From assembly GCA_006937955.1 (NCBI GenBank), contig SSNP01000196.1:316773-380772 (forward strand): a stretch of 64,000 nt of DNA, read 5' to 3'. Origin of the DNA: Pachypanchax playfairii (lineage: Eukaryota; Chordata; Actinopteri; Cyprinodontiformes; Aplocheilidae). The notes under the pieces were generated by a model, which did not search any database, had not been told where the DNA came from, and saw only the letters and a program-made list of their open reading frames with translations. Position 1 is the stretch's first letter, and every line of letters begins with the position of its first letter. The position numbers and the translations under genes are program-made. This document shows positions 32,069 to 43,475 of this stretch, one piece after another.

Positions 32069-34240
32069 TACTTACATACTGGAAAACTTTTCTACTCAAA
32101 TTGCGGCTCATGAAGGAGGAGCCACCATGCTCGGACTCGACCCATGCTCTGTCGGTGGAGGACGGATATATTTGGATTAATGGTCAAGGGAACCTACTGA
32201 TTGGAGATGGCAGTCACATAATGTATTGACAAATTCATAAAAAATGGAAAGTATGTAACCTTATCTGGCAGCACTCGGACTAAAAAGCTCCGGGGAGTCT
32301 GAATCACATGCTGATGTGGTTACGATCTCACTGGAAGGATGGGTGTCATCTGGAAGAAGCTGCAGGTTCACTTCAGTGTGGAGGAGTGATTGATTGGCTG
32401 TTTAATGTGATTTGGTTCATTTCGGCTGTTTCGGACTTCCACTGGAAAGTGCACCATAAGGAACTGAAAGGACTGCTGAACTCTGCAGTTCTGCTCTAAT
32501 TTCTCTCTCCTTATCTTATTTTTGCTGGGCCGAAGGCCAACACTTCAAACTCCCCTGAAGAGAATAAAGATGGGACACTCAGTTTAAGTTTAAATTTATT
32601 TATTTATAAAGCGCCAGTTCATGTCAAAGTCCTTTCAAGGCCCTTTACAGAAAAATCAACCAACTAGTATTTGAATTGTTAATTGAATGAATGAATGAAT
32701 GAAAATGAATGAAATGAATGAATGAATGAAAATACTTTATTTATCCCAGAAGGGAAATTCAAGTTAATTCAGCACTATCCCCCATCCTGAGCAAGCACGA
32801 TTGTCGACAGTGGGAAGAAACGACTCCCTTTTAACAGGAAGAAACCTCTAGCAGAACGCGGCTCATGATAGGTGGCCTTCTGCTTTGGCGTTTACGCACA
32901 CGTGTCTGGCAGAAGCTGTCTGACGGTCGCCATAAAATAATCACTGACTTCTTTGGTGTGAAATAGTAATAGTGTCAAATGTAACATTTGTTCTAGTGTT
33001 TAGTGTCCGATCATGAGTTTTTATTATCCGATATAGAAAACCATTCTGTTCTGTTACTAACTGTAACGTAATCTGTGTTGTTACTGTCGCATCCATGCAC
33101 GCGTATCTGGCACATCTGTTTACTTATAGTGTCATTGTGGATCCTCTCTACGAGTATATAACTCAGTCTGTTTGAGAGTTGTATACATTGTAATTGCGTT
33201 ATTACATCATTTCACAATTATCTGTTATTAATACTGAACACTACTACCCGTGTTTACAGTCCAAATGACCACCGATGGATAATTGCACTCAATGCTTATA
33301 TGCACAAGTTTGCCGGGCACCGAGGTCGTGCATATAACTGTCGACCACCGTATTTTTGTCTTTTTATTATAAATTCCCTTTAACAAATTAATAAATCAAA
33401 AATTAAATGTGTGTAGATGCAGAAAGCCAGACATATCTGACAATGGTCGACCTCACCAGGCTGGAGGAGGGTGTGAAACCTTTACATCTGAGACCATTTG
33501 AAACAGTTTCAGTTTGGTTACATCCTATTGGTTACGTCCTATTCACTTATTAGAGACAAGCCTCTGTCAAAAAAGTCAAAATGATTGGTTGTTAAATTCC
33601 TAAGACCCATCCCCTGATGCATGCTGGATACTGGAAACTGCTGGTCAGCTCCATTTGAAAACCTCATGACCTGATAATCCTAACAAAACTGGTTTGTCCT
33701 ATGTTGGAAAATCCCACCTTGCTAACTAAACAAAGAAGTTTATGGTTCTGCTTCTATACAGTAATGAAGAACCTCATGCTCTGTGTTGCGGCTTTGTGTC
33801 GGTCCATTTCCTTTCCTGTCCTGTGACTGCCTGACACACAGTGCTGGGCAGCTGTCTGCCCCACATTTTGACTTGTCATTAAAAAAAGTATTTCAATCTT
33901 AAACACATAAGTAATAAAATGTAATGAAAACTCAAAAAATTGTCAAATTAATCAATGATTAATAAAACTAATGCCTCAATGCCTCTTTTCGCCCTCTTGA
34001 AAAAAGAGAGAGAAACTAAAAATAACGTCCTAGTCCTATACACTTTATTACTGCAGCTACTAAACAGCTTGGTTTGACCTGCACTGAGGTCAAACACTTC
34101 CTGCTTTGTGGATCAGTTTATAATATGTGTGGGCCTTATCTGTACTTGAACATGAAAACCTAGGGGTGTAATCGAGTATAAGCGTGCACAGTGTTATGGC
34201 AAAACAACACATCAATAGGAAAAGGTTCTGTAGCTGGAAT
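32069..34240. other. unassigned, with short LINE/SINE scraps
   Basis: A common fish repeat tail with ATGA tandem repeats lies at 32585-32770 (ATACTTTATTTATCCCAG). Another repeat scrap (TTTTAACAGGAAGAAACCTC) is near 32830. No gene is seen; an open frame at 32308-32499 has no known domain. Confidence 0.35.
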
Positions 34241-34483
34241 TCCCAGTTCATTTAGAAATCACCCTTCATCTCCAGAATAGAGGTGAAGGTGTGTTTCAAT
34301 GTATCAAAACAACATCCTCTCATGGTTTTCTTCTCCACAAGTCCTTCTGATCCTGCTTCGAGGACCTGAGTGTGATATAGCAAAGAGACAAGACACACAC
34401 CTCCCTGTCTGGATGCTAGTTTTATAAGCAACACTTCATTTTAATGAATTTGTATCTCTTGGTTTATTGTTACTGTAATAGAT

Positions 34484-35396
34484 TCAAAGATTTTCAAGTA
34501 GAACAATCCAAATTTGATAACGGACCTGGTGTGTGCTTACCTGTTCATAGTTGTGCGATGATGGATCGGTCCTCCCCTGGCTGTTTTTTCTCTTCACGGG
34601 AACTAACAAATACTGACCCTGCGCCTCTCTCGACAAGGTCTTAATATTACATTTCTCCATCAGTGTGCGCATGCACAGCACACAGCAACATTCACAAGTT
34701 ATTAGGATGGCCACAAAGACAGGCACAGAGACCCCTATGGAGCCTATTACTGACTTATATTTACCAAAGGTTTTATTCATCCAGTCCTCTAGAGGGTTGT
34801 CGACAACGGAGTGTTCATGCATTGTTTTAGAGTGCGCAAACCTTCCAAGGCTCTGGTTACAGAGCCATCAGGGGCGGTGCTGTTTGGGACAAAAAGGGCA
34901 ACAGTAATCCCCAAACATGGCACACACCACACCTTTTTTCAGCCAATGAGAAATCCAAAGCCATGCGATTTTGAACAGCCATCAGAGATGTCGGTCCTAA
35001 CTGCTCCTTCTGGCCTTCCACGGCATCCCTAGTGAGATTAGCAAATCTGAGAATATTATAATGAACATAGTTAATATGATCTACATTCTTGTTGGGTGGG
35101 TGTGATTGGAAAGATTGCAGAGATGATGGGAATATTCTCAAATCCACTTGACACCTTATCTGCTAGCTTATACTCATTAGGGACTCCTCTGGGAACCCCT
35201 ATAGAATCTATGTAAGTGGGAATTAGAGAAATATTTTTCTCAGAACATGACTCCTGCGCCGACGCATGAGATCTCCTGCATCTGTACCAGACTTCTGTGT
35301 CTTTGGGAGATCACCAATCATTGTGCGAGGTGCTCCCAACCTGACCCAGACACATGGCTCCTGATTTTTTCGACATCTTCCATTCAACCCTTGATA
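34484..35396 (-). pseudogene. endogenous retrovirus env, transmembrane subunit remnant
   Basis: On the minus strand a Tc1-interrupted env continues. An Arg-rich cleavage-like site lies near 35240-35260. A heptad-like region follows, then the conserved immunosuppressive-type segment (AVQNRMALD to CGVC, about 34920-34979). Near the 3' end there is a hydrophobic membrane anchor followed by a Cys-rich cytoplasmic start (about 34670-34750), ending in a stop at 34484. Stops and frameshifts break it, including a CGVC site where the family has a GG pair, so it cannot encode a working envelope. The N-terminal surface subunit is at 36999-37440. The env layout suggests a gamma/epsilon-like class I ERV. 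Confidence 0.8.
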
Positions 35397-36998
35397 CAGT
35401 GGGGCAAAAAAGTATTTAGTCAGCCACCAATTGTGTAAGTTCTCCCACTTAAAAAGATCAGAGAGGCCTGTAATTTTCATCATAGGTATACCTCAACTAT
35501 GAGAGACAAAATGAGGAAAAAAAATCCAGAAAATCACATTGTCTGATTTTTAAAGAATTTATTTGCAAATTATGGTGGAAAATAAGTATTTGGTCACCTA
35601 CAAACAAGTAAGATTTCTGGCTTTCACAGACCTGTAACTTCTTTAAGAGGCTCCTCGGTCCTCCACTCGTTACCTGTATTAATGGCACCTGTGTGAACTC
35701 GTTATCAGTATAAAAGACACCTGTCCACAACCTCAAACAGTCATGCTCCAAACTCCACTATGGCCAAGACCAAAGAGCTGTCAAAGGACACCAGAAACAA
35801 AATTGTAGACCTTCACCAGGCTGGGAAGACTGAATCTGCAATAGGTAAGCAGCTTGGTGTGAAGAAATCAACTGTGGGAGCAATTATTAGAAAATGGAAG
35901 ACATACAAGACCACTGATAATCTCCCTCGATCTGGGGCTCCACGCAAGATCTCACCCCGTGGGGTCAAAATGATCACAAGAACGGTGAGCAAAAATCCCA
36001 GAACCACACGGAGGGACCTAGTGAATGACCTGCAGAGAGCTGGGACCAAAGTAACAAAGGCTACCATCAGTAACACACTACGCCGCCAGGGACTCAAATC
36101 CTGCAGTGCCAGACGTGTCCCCCTGCTGAAGCCAGGACACGTCCAGGCCCGTCTGCGGTTTGCTAGAGAGCATTTGGATGATCCAGAAGAGGATTGGGAG
36201 AACATCATATGGTCAGATGAAACCAAAATAGAACTTTTTGGTAGAAACTCAACTTGTCGTGTTTGGAGGGGAAAGAATGCTGAGTTGGATCCAAAGAACA
36301 CCATACCTACTGTAAAGCATGGGGGTGGAAACATCATGCTTTGGGGCTGTTTTTCTGCAAGGGGACCAGGACGACTGATCCGTGTAAAGGAAAGAATGAA
36401 TGGGGCCATGTATCGTAAGATTTTGAGTGAAAACCTCCTTCCATCAGCAAGGGCATTGAAAATGAGACGTGGCTGGGTCTTTCAGCATGACAATGATCCC
36501 AAACACACCGCCCGGGCAACGAAGGAGTGGCTTCGTAAGAAGCATTTCAAGGTCCTGGAGTGGCCTAGCCAGTCTCCAGATCTCAACCCCATAGAAAATC
36601 TCTGGAGGGAGTTGAAAGTCCGTGTTGCCCAGCGTCAGCCCCAAAACATCACTGCTCTAGAGGAGATCTGCATGGAGGAATGGGCCAAAATACCAGCAAC
36701 AGTGTGTGAAAACCTTGTGAAGACTTACAGAAAACGTTTGACCTCTGTCATTGCCAACAAAGGCTATATAACAAAGTATTGAGATTAACTTTTGTTATTG
36801 ACCAAATACTTATTTTCCACCATAATTTGCAAATAAATTCTTTAAAAATCAGACAATGTGATTTTCTGGATTTTTTTTCCTCATTTTGTCTCTCATAGTT
36901 GAGGTATACCTATGATGAAAATTACAGGCCTCTCTGATCTTTTTAAGTGGGAGAACTTACACAATTGGTGGCTGACTAAATACTTTTTTGCCCCACTG
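35397..36998 (+). mobile_element. Tc1 transposon copy 3, complete
   Basis: This is a 1602-bp element with both inverted repeats intact, flanked by TA at 35395-35396 and 36999-37000. It is inserted in the ERV env remnant in the opposite orientation. Same length and structure as copies 1 and 4. Confidence 0.97.
35760..36782 (+). CDS. Tc1 transposase, intact
   Basis: The 340-residue protein is uninterrupted. The DD34E catalytic triad is present (D153, D244, E279), with the paired-like DNA-binding region before it. It has G at 111 and A at 251, residues shared with copy 4, so it looks closest to the family consensus among the copies here. The start ATG follows the left inverted repeat and a TATAAAAG box at about 35710. 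Confidence 0.97.
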   Translation: MAKTKELSKDTRNKIVDLHQAGKTESAIGKQLGVKKSTVGAIIRKWKTYKTTDNLPRSGAPRKISPRGVKMITRTVSKNPRTTRRDLVNDLQRAGTKVTKATISNTLRRQGLKSCSARRVPLLKPGHVQARLRFAREHLDDPEEDWENIIWSDETKIELFGRNSTCRVWRGKNAELDPKNTIPTVKHGGGNIMLWGCFSARGPGRLIRVKERMNGAMYRKILSENLLPSARALKMRRGWVFQHDNDPKHTARATKEWLRKKHFKVLEWPSQSPDLNPIENLWRELKVRVAQRQPQNITALEEICMEEWAKIPATVCENLVKTYRKRLTSVIANKGYITKY

Positions 36999-37440
36999 TA
37001 TATACACAGATATAACCTTTCCACCCTGGCTGGAAACTGCCTGACTCTTTATACTTTACATATGGGATAACTTCAAACAAATCAAATTGAAAAGTGGTCT
37101 TAGAACCCCTTTGCTTTAAGGTTAATCCCCCATGTGGTCTCAGACACGCAGGAAGAGCTGGAGGAGTGACTGCCATTCGTTTTCTGATGTTTGGTACTGA
37201 TGTAGTACTCATCTCCTGTCTGTGGAGGCTGCCACTGGTATGGTTAAACCTTGTGAAATTAACGACCTTACCTTCTGCCTCCAGCTGACACTTTGGAGAA
37301 TTCTTATTGTGCAACTCACAATGGAAGAGGAGAATCATATTCAGTGTTAAAAAACAACAAACTGCTACTGTACACATTACCCTCCAGTCCTGCCATAAGG
37401 AAGTCCCCCTTTGGGAACACCCAAACCACCTGCTAGGCAT
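36999..37440 (-). pseudogene. endogenous retrovirus env, surface subunit N-terminus
   Basis: The minus-strand frame has a hydrophobic signal-like stretch (VAVCCFLTLNMILLF) and N-glycosylation sites (NFT, NHT). A Pro/Leu-rich region is followed by TTFQFDLFEVIPYVKY, which resembles the start of the surface subunit of fish class I ERVs. It runs into the Tc1 at 36998. The rest is 34484-35396. Assignment is by overall pattern and by continuity with the clear transmembrane part. Confidence 0.6.
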
Positions 37441-37544
37441 GCTGAACCAACCTGAACAGTGCCCAGAAGTATACCACCAGAACAATGATCCACTATTTAA
37501 TCTAAACCTCCAAATACTGCATAGATATAATTTTAACACTACAA

Positions 37545-38650
37545 TTAAGTCATGTGATACATCAAATCGATCGGTTTGGGAAGGAGAAGTGAACTATGGG
37601 GTTTTGATGAGATTTGGGGTTACCATGGCAACACAGCTCGCCAAAAACACCACTCAAAATGCCCTACAGCCCCATCTGTCAGACATAACCCCATGTATGA
37701 CACATCAAACTGACCGGGGTGCTAAACAGAGATGCTCTATCATGGTTCTGAAGGACTTTGGGTTACCATGGCAACAGGATCCACCAGAAAACACGCCCCC
37801 TAATCAAATCCTTTGTTAAAATGGCTTGTTATACTTAAAATGGATGCTTTTTAAAAGATTATTGTGCAAATACACTTTGACCTACAGAAATTGTTCCACC
37901 TTATTGCTGATCAGTAGACATTGGTCTAAAACATACAAGAGGATCTTTCACATATGTGTTGCCATGGAAATGCCATTCACCATCAAAAACACCCGGTGAG
38001 CCTATAGGGCACACAATAGGATTTGTAACCTCATGTTATATATTAAAGCAATTGGCATGATCATTAGAAGTGAACCATCATGTAAACAGTACATTTTGGG
38101 TTACCATGGCAACAGCTTTGACTCAAATTCACTTTTTGATCACTTACTGTGCGGACATGCTTTGACCTACAGATGCAGTTCCAACTTTTATGTGCTCAGT
38201 AGACATTGGTCTATAACATATTGAAGCAAATTTTACATATCTTTTACTGTATTGCCATAGCAACGCCATTCACCATCAACGCACCCGGTCAGCTCACAGC
38301 AGACACTATGGGATATGGGTGCACATGTCATTCATCAAAGTGATCGGGTCTACCAGGAGAACTGAACCATCATGTGTACCTCAAATTTCAGGTTACCATA
38401 GCAACGGAATCCATTAAAAACCATACCCCTATTGTAACCCTACAGGAAAAACCCCTGAAATCATCCTGTTTCCTAATACACTTCAAAATTTGCTGTAATC
38501 TTTCTGCCTTGTCATCACATTTGCAGCACCTGTCAGCTGTGGGATGAATGCAGCTTTCTGATTGGCTGAGGGTTTCAGAGTCCCGCACAGAGTGGCAATT
38601 CCTCTCAAAGTTTCTTCAGGAACTTTTCTACTATATTTATTATTATTATT
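37545..38650. repeat. X-box-rich repeat, copy 2
   Basis: Sister of 22069-23115, in the same orientation, with a long shared block (38240-38640) and diverged tandem blocks before it. It leads directly into a second AT-rich repeat at 38651. Confidence 0.75.
37619..38405. promoter_or_regulatory. cluster of RFX-type X-box motifs
   Basis: GTTACCATGGCAAC is perfect at 37619-37632, 37762-37775 and 38100-38113, with GTTACCATAGCAAC at 38392-38405. They belong to the repeat, so their spacing is inherited; function is unproven. Confidence 0.45.
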
Positions 38651-39154
38651 CTTAACTTTTTCAAATTTTTTAACTACTTCAGCTCTCTTCAACTTGGAAA
38701 TTCGACCTATGCTATCACTATACCTTCAACTTTAAAAAGTATTTAATTTTGTGAACCCTTTTTAGCTCAATTGAAATACATTCAAATCTGTTAACTTTTT
38801 AACTCTTTCAACTTTTCCAACTACTTGTGCTCTTTTGAACTTAGAAACTCCATGTAAAATTTTCAGCTGCTTTTAACTTGTTTATTTCAGCTTCCAGCAT
38901 TCACACTGCATTTCCGCAGGAAATGCAATTCATCTAGTTATTCCTCAGTTTCCGTACGTTTTTTGGCATCTAACTCGTTCCGCAGTTTTCAGCCAGTTTC
39001 AGCGATTTATATATCAAAATGTGCAGATTTTTTGGGACATTCCAGCTATGACTTTTGGTATTGATATCTCTTCAACTTTGTAAGTTATTAAGGTTTTTGC
39101 CGTTTTTTCAGCCCCATTGAAATACATTGTTTCTGGTCAAATCCTTCAAATTCC
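38651..39154. repeat. AT-rich dispersed repeat
   Basis: Part of it (TTCAACTTTAAAAAGTATTT and on to TTGAAATACATTCAAATC) is present inverted at 12290-12400. It is T-rich and non-coding. Confidence 0.6.
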
Positions 39155-39290
39155 TTAAAGTGCAACTAACCCCCAAATCAACTTTTTTTTGGCTGATAAA
39201 CTGTCTAAACGGGTGTCTAGTAGTCTTAAATACATGTCCCAGTCATTATTTTGATATTTTAGTGCATATTTGTTAAAATCTTAACTTTAA

Positions 39291-39777
39291 AGCAGAACTA
39301 AGTACGTTTTTTCACCTCAATAAATGTTTTCTAGAGTCCCTGTGGGGGTAAACAAGGACTTGGCGGGGTGATTCGTGGGTCCCTCCCCTCCCTCGGGGGT
39401 CTGTGTCCTGAAAGCAGCACTTGCAACTTTCAGTGGATCGGACCCGACTAATCTCGCGAGAACAAACCTGCTTTACGGCACTCACACTCACGCACATAAA
39501 TACAAGCATGAAGCCCTTGCCGTTGTTAGCAACGCCACCCTTAGGAGCGCAAAGATGATAATAATACTCACCTGTCGAGACATTTTCTTGGTTTTGTTTT
39601 TCTTTCTTCTTGCAAAAGCGTTCTCTGCGCGTTGTTGTTGGGGGGGCGGCGGCGGGGTGGAGGGGGTGGGGGGTGAGGGGGGGTGGTCTGCGGCAGCGGC
39701 GGGGGAACGTTACGACAGTGAGCTTTCACAGGGGACCAGTAGGGGGAGAGCGAGAGCAAAACTTACTTAGTTCTGCT
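39291..39777. mobile_element. TTAA MITE family C, copy 1
   Basis: The 487-bp element has inverted ends AGCAGAACTAAGTACG and its partner, flanked by TTAA (39287-39290 and 39778-39781). It contains a G-rich tract (about 39640-39690), and on the minus strand ATGTCTCGACAG followed by GTGAGT. Sisters lie at 45667, 52920 and 60561. Confidence 0.9.
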
Positions 39778-39910
39778 TTAAGCCAAAAAACGTCTGTGTG
39801 GCTCCCTCCTAAGGTTAAACAGTGTACTGCATTCGAATTTCGCGTACAATTTTCTGATTGGCTCTGAGGTTCTTAAGATTTTGTGATGTGGCAGCTCTGC
39901 CGCTGCCGAG

Positions 39911-39917
39911 TATAAAA
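39911..39917 (+). promoter_or_regulatory. TATA box of the large TTAA element
   Basis: TATAAAA lies about 150 bases upstream of the THAP exon, in a GC-richer stretch, after the MITE insertion. Confidence 0.45.
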
Positions 39918-40062
39918 ACGGCTCAGCCGTAGACACGCCTCGTATCGAGCTGGAGTTGGAATAGAGAGTACTGCGAACGTCTTCGATTTTCAGGTTAGCG
40001 ATTTGATAGCACAGCATTTAGTTAGCGTTATTAACTTAGATTTTAGTTCCAATATTTAGTGT

Positions 40063-40259
40063 AGAAAATTATATGCCGGAGTTTGCAGACAACATTTTAC
40101 CCGCAATTCCTTCACCAACTTGCTGGAGCATGAACGTGGCTTTGTGAAGAAGCTCGTTTTGAAGAGGGAGGCCGTCCCCGTTGCTCTTCCACGGCAGAGC
40201 CAAAGGACACCGACACTGCTGCCCCGCCAACAAGAGGATTTAGGGCGCCAGTCTGAGGT
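40063..40259 (+). pseudogene. THAP-domain half exon
   Basis: The frame reads VCRQHFTRNSFTNLLEH, then GFVKKLVLKREAVPVALP, the second half of a THAP finger (C and H ligands plus the AVPTI-type end). It finishes at a GTGAGT donor at 40260. The first half of the domain is not found, so the finger is incomplete. It is probably the N-terminal exon of the transposase of this element. Confidence 0.6.
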
Positions 40260-40963
40260 GAGTGAGCAAAATAAGGAGCTAAAAACTGCTAAAAATTACG
40301 TTTTACCAAGGTTGATTACAGCAGTGATAATAGCAGTGTTTGTGGTTTATACCTGCAGTGTGAGACACTCGTATATTACCTTGTTCTGTCAGCTTTGAAT
40401 AGTATCTAGTATTTCAGTCATGCAAATGCTAAATTACAATATGAACGAGTCTGGGCGTTATGACACTGAGCTGCAAAGGTACAGGCATGGTATATCCACT
40501 ATCCACTTTGTGTTGATATTTTATACTGGGGTGCTGGTTTCAGGCCCGGAGTGGCTAATCGGGAGGACCGGGACAATTCCTGGTGGTCCGGTGATCGCTC
40601 CCTCCCTCCCTTTTTCTTTTTTTTTTTGCGGGCCGGTGTTTAGTCATGTTTCTGTATTGATCACGTAACCTACGCTGCTACCTGGTCCTGGGCCGTCTCC
40701 TCTGTCGGCTCTGTTTTTTTTTTTTTTTCTTTCAGTCGTACCTGACGTAACACGTCAGTGAGCTCGGCCAGCTGTGTTTACAGACGTAGAGTAGAAAGGT
40801 GGTGTGGAGAAGGCTGGATTTATAGAGAAAAGTTCTGGAAACGCAGCTAAATGTGCAAAAAATTGGCAGCTTTTCCATTAAAACAAGCTGCTGTTACAAA
40901 CAGCAGGCTTGAGTCAGAAGCAAGATCCACAAAGCACCAGCCATGAACCCACAATTGGGCAGA

Positions 40964-41041
40964 TAGAATAGAATAGAATAGAATAGAATAGAATAGAATA
41001 GAATAGAATAGAATAGAATAGAATAGAATAGAATAGAATAG
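40964..41041. repeat. (AATAG)n tandem repeat at a LINE 3' end
   Basis: About 16 copies of a 5-bp unit lie directly before TAGCCTTTATTGTCCTTGTA, the 3' tail of the minus-strand LINE. This is the usual terminal repeat of this LINE group. Confidence 0.95.
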
Positions 41042-41224
41042 CCTTTATTGTCCTTGTACAGTGTACAACAAAATTTGAGCGCTTCTAACTTGGTGCAAAA
41101 ATGTAATACAATCAAAAACAATCAGTATAGTAAAAACAACAAAGGGTTCTAATAAATGACACTATATACACTTATTGCACGTTGATCAATATGATCAGTA
41201 AGGTGTGAAATTTATGGGCTGATT

Positions 41225-42316
41225 TTATCGGATTTTGTTGTTATTGTTCACTACAGAGATAGCTTTTGGAAAGAAGCTATCTCTGAGTCTGTTGGTCCTG
41301 GTTTTGTGTGACCTGTACCGTCTTCCTGACGGTAACAGGTTGAAGACAGAGTTACTGGGGTGGGAGGAGTCCTTAATGATTTTGCTAGCTCTACTGAGGT
41401 AGTGAGAGTTAGCGATGTCCTCCAGGCTGGGCAGAGAGCAGCCAGTGATCCTCTGGGCTGTGTTGATCACTCTCTGCAGGATGCAGTACGTCAGGATGCT
41501 CTCTATGGCGGCTCTGTAGAAGGTGACCAGCAGCCTCTCCTCCAGGTTGTTTCTCCTGAGCACTCTCAGGAAGTGGAGGCGCTGCTGAGCCTTCTTCACC
41601 ACCACTGTGGTGTTTGCAGACCAGGAGAGATCATCAGAGACCTGCACGCCCAGGAACCTGATGGAGTGGACCCTCTCCACACAGTCGCCGTGGATGTAGA
41701 GAGGGGCCAGGTCCTCTTCGCCCCTCCTGAAGTCCAGGATGAGTTCTTTTGTTTTTGTGGTGTTCAGCTGAAGGTTGTTGGCCGAGCACCACACAGTCAG
41801 TCTGTTGACGTCATCTCTGTAGTCAGACTCATCCCCTCCTGAGATGAGTCCGACCACCGTGGTGTCATCCGCAAACTTTATGATGGTGTTTGAGAGATGG
41901 GTCGGGGAGCAGTCGGATGTATAGAGCGTGAACAGGAGGGGGCTCAAGACACACCCTTGTGGAGAACCAGTGCTGAGTGTGATGGTGTTGGACAGGTGAG
42001 GGCCGAGTCTGACAGACTGCGGGCGGTCAGTCAGAAAGTCTTTGACCCACAGGCAAGTGGGGAAAGAGAGACCCAGGTGGGACAGTTTCTGGACCAGGAT
42101 CTCCGGGATGATGTGGTTGAAAGCTGAGCTGAAGTCCAGGAAGAGCATCCTCACGTAGCTACCCTGGTGCTCCAGATGACTCAGCGCGGTGTGGAGCGCT
42201 ATGGTAATAGCGTCCTCTGTGGACCGGTTTGGTCTGTAGGCGAACTGGTGGGGATCCAGAGTGGGGGGCAGACAAGCCCTGATGTGCTGACAGACCAGTC
42301 TCTCAAAGCACTTCAT
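41225..42316 (-). pseudogene. Rex/Babar-like LINE reverse transcriptase, 5'-truncated
   Basis: The 363-residue open frame starts inside the RT (CLPPTLDPHQFAYRPNRST) and shows LFLDFSSAFNHIIP, STGSPQGCVLSPLLFTLYTS, the catalytic KFADDTT box and LGVQVSDDL. A short in-frame gap is likely at SILTYCILQRVINTAQR, where a Trp/Tyr segment is usually found. It ends at DSFFPKAIS just before the 3' tail. Endonuclease and ORF1 are missing. It lies inside the large TTAA element, probably in an intron of its transposase. Naming of the clade is by motif and the pentanucleotide tail. Confidence 0.85.
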
Positions 42317-42972
42317 GACTACCCACTGACTGAATATTAATATAATAAAGTCTGGAGGCCTGCTAAGTATCCTCAGATGCTGGACAATTCAGCACTACAT
42401 TTGTGAAACTGAATTGATCAGAATTGTTTGTAAAAAGGGAGCTTGTACTGAGTTATGACCTAAAAATATGATTGAGTGCCAGAAGCAGAGCCAGGAAGTG
42501 ATGAGGAGATGCTCCTGTCAGTAGGCTGGTAGGAGCAGGTGAGCTGTTGTAACAGAGTATGTGAACTAGCAAGCATTGGATAACCACTTTCTATGAGTCT
42601 GTTGATAGTTTCAATCACACTCAGTCACAGAATATACATTTTTTTCTTATCCTCATCAAATATTGCTAAATCAATTACAGTGCATTAAGGCTTTATGTAA
42701 CAGTGCACCATTGTAGATTTAACATGTAAGGTTAAGATTTTATGGTTTTAATAATAATAGGTTGTGATCTAAAATGGGCTGGTCTGAGACGTGGAACTCC
42801 AGGGCTGAAGATGAGTCCCACTCCGGCCCTGGCTGGTTCTGTGTTGTACTACTGTGTGCGTGGTAACATCATATTACACATGATTTATATTGTCGAACCC
42901 ATAAAACTAATTAGACATGTATGGTTGTGCTGGTTGTTCAACCTTGTGCTAATATAAATGTGTGTTTTTTTT

Positions 42973-43010
<38 letters not shown>
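42317..43010. other. TTAA-element interior, no gene seen; ends in (TA)n
   Basis: It is non-coding and AT-rich. A (TA)n tract runs 42979-43010 and ends in TATAG, which can serve as the acceptor of the next exon. Confidence 0.4.
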
Positions 43011-43011
<1 letters not shown>

Positions 43012-43475
43012 CCACCCAAGCCAGAGCCCCAAACCGGAGCGTGTCCTGTGCTACAGAGGGCTTGATTGCAATCCCTGAAATTCCTCAGTCCAGCTCCACA
43101 CCTCTTAAAAGACAGAGGTTTGATGTGTCAGACCACAGCTTCCTTCTGGAAGGAAGTACAAGCTATGTGGACTGTTCAAGGTAAACAACAAATTATCTAT
43201 AAAACAATTATGTAATTTTATGTATGGTGTTCTGTTATTAAACAATCATACTATTATTCTGTGTTTAGAATGACTACATTTTGTCTTTTATTTTATTTTT
43301 TGCAATCTAGCACTCCTGTACAAGTCCCTCCTCACCTGCAGAAAAAATATATCCTTTATGAGGACCAACTGTTGGGGTATTTTCACTCATGTCCTGTCTG
43401 CACTCGTCACTGCATTGTCGAAACAGTGACAGTAGGCACAATCCTCCAAGTGAAGCAGCAATGCCCACACTGAGA
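43011..43475 (+). pseudogene. Kolobok-like transposase N-terminal exons
   Basis: The first block (43011-43181) encodes IAIPEIPQSSSTPLKRQRFD up to a GTAAAC donor. The second begins after CTAG at about 43310 and reads PPHLQKKYILYEDQLLGYFH, then CPVCTRHC and ILQVKQQCPH. These are Cys-pair and YIVYE-type landmarks of the fish TTAA transposase family. A one-base loss after QQCPH brings a stop at 43473-43475; the next residues continue in another frame (QWSSQPMVNSIPAG). No downstream catalytic exons are seen. It should follow the THAP exon at 40063-40259 if spliced. Confidence 0.65.

Noticed and set aside
39375..39770. 131-codon frame with Gly-rich tail (also 45751, 53004, 60617)
   Set aside because: Present in all family C MITE copies but spans the non-coding interior and G-rich tract; the credible relic is only the short MSRQ first exon on the other strand.
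40964..41041. CRISPR-like array
   Set aside because: A simple 5-bp tandem repeat with no spacers, at a LINE 3' end in a vertebrate genome.
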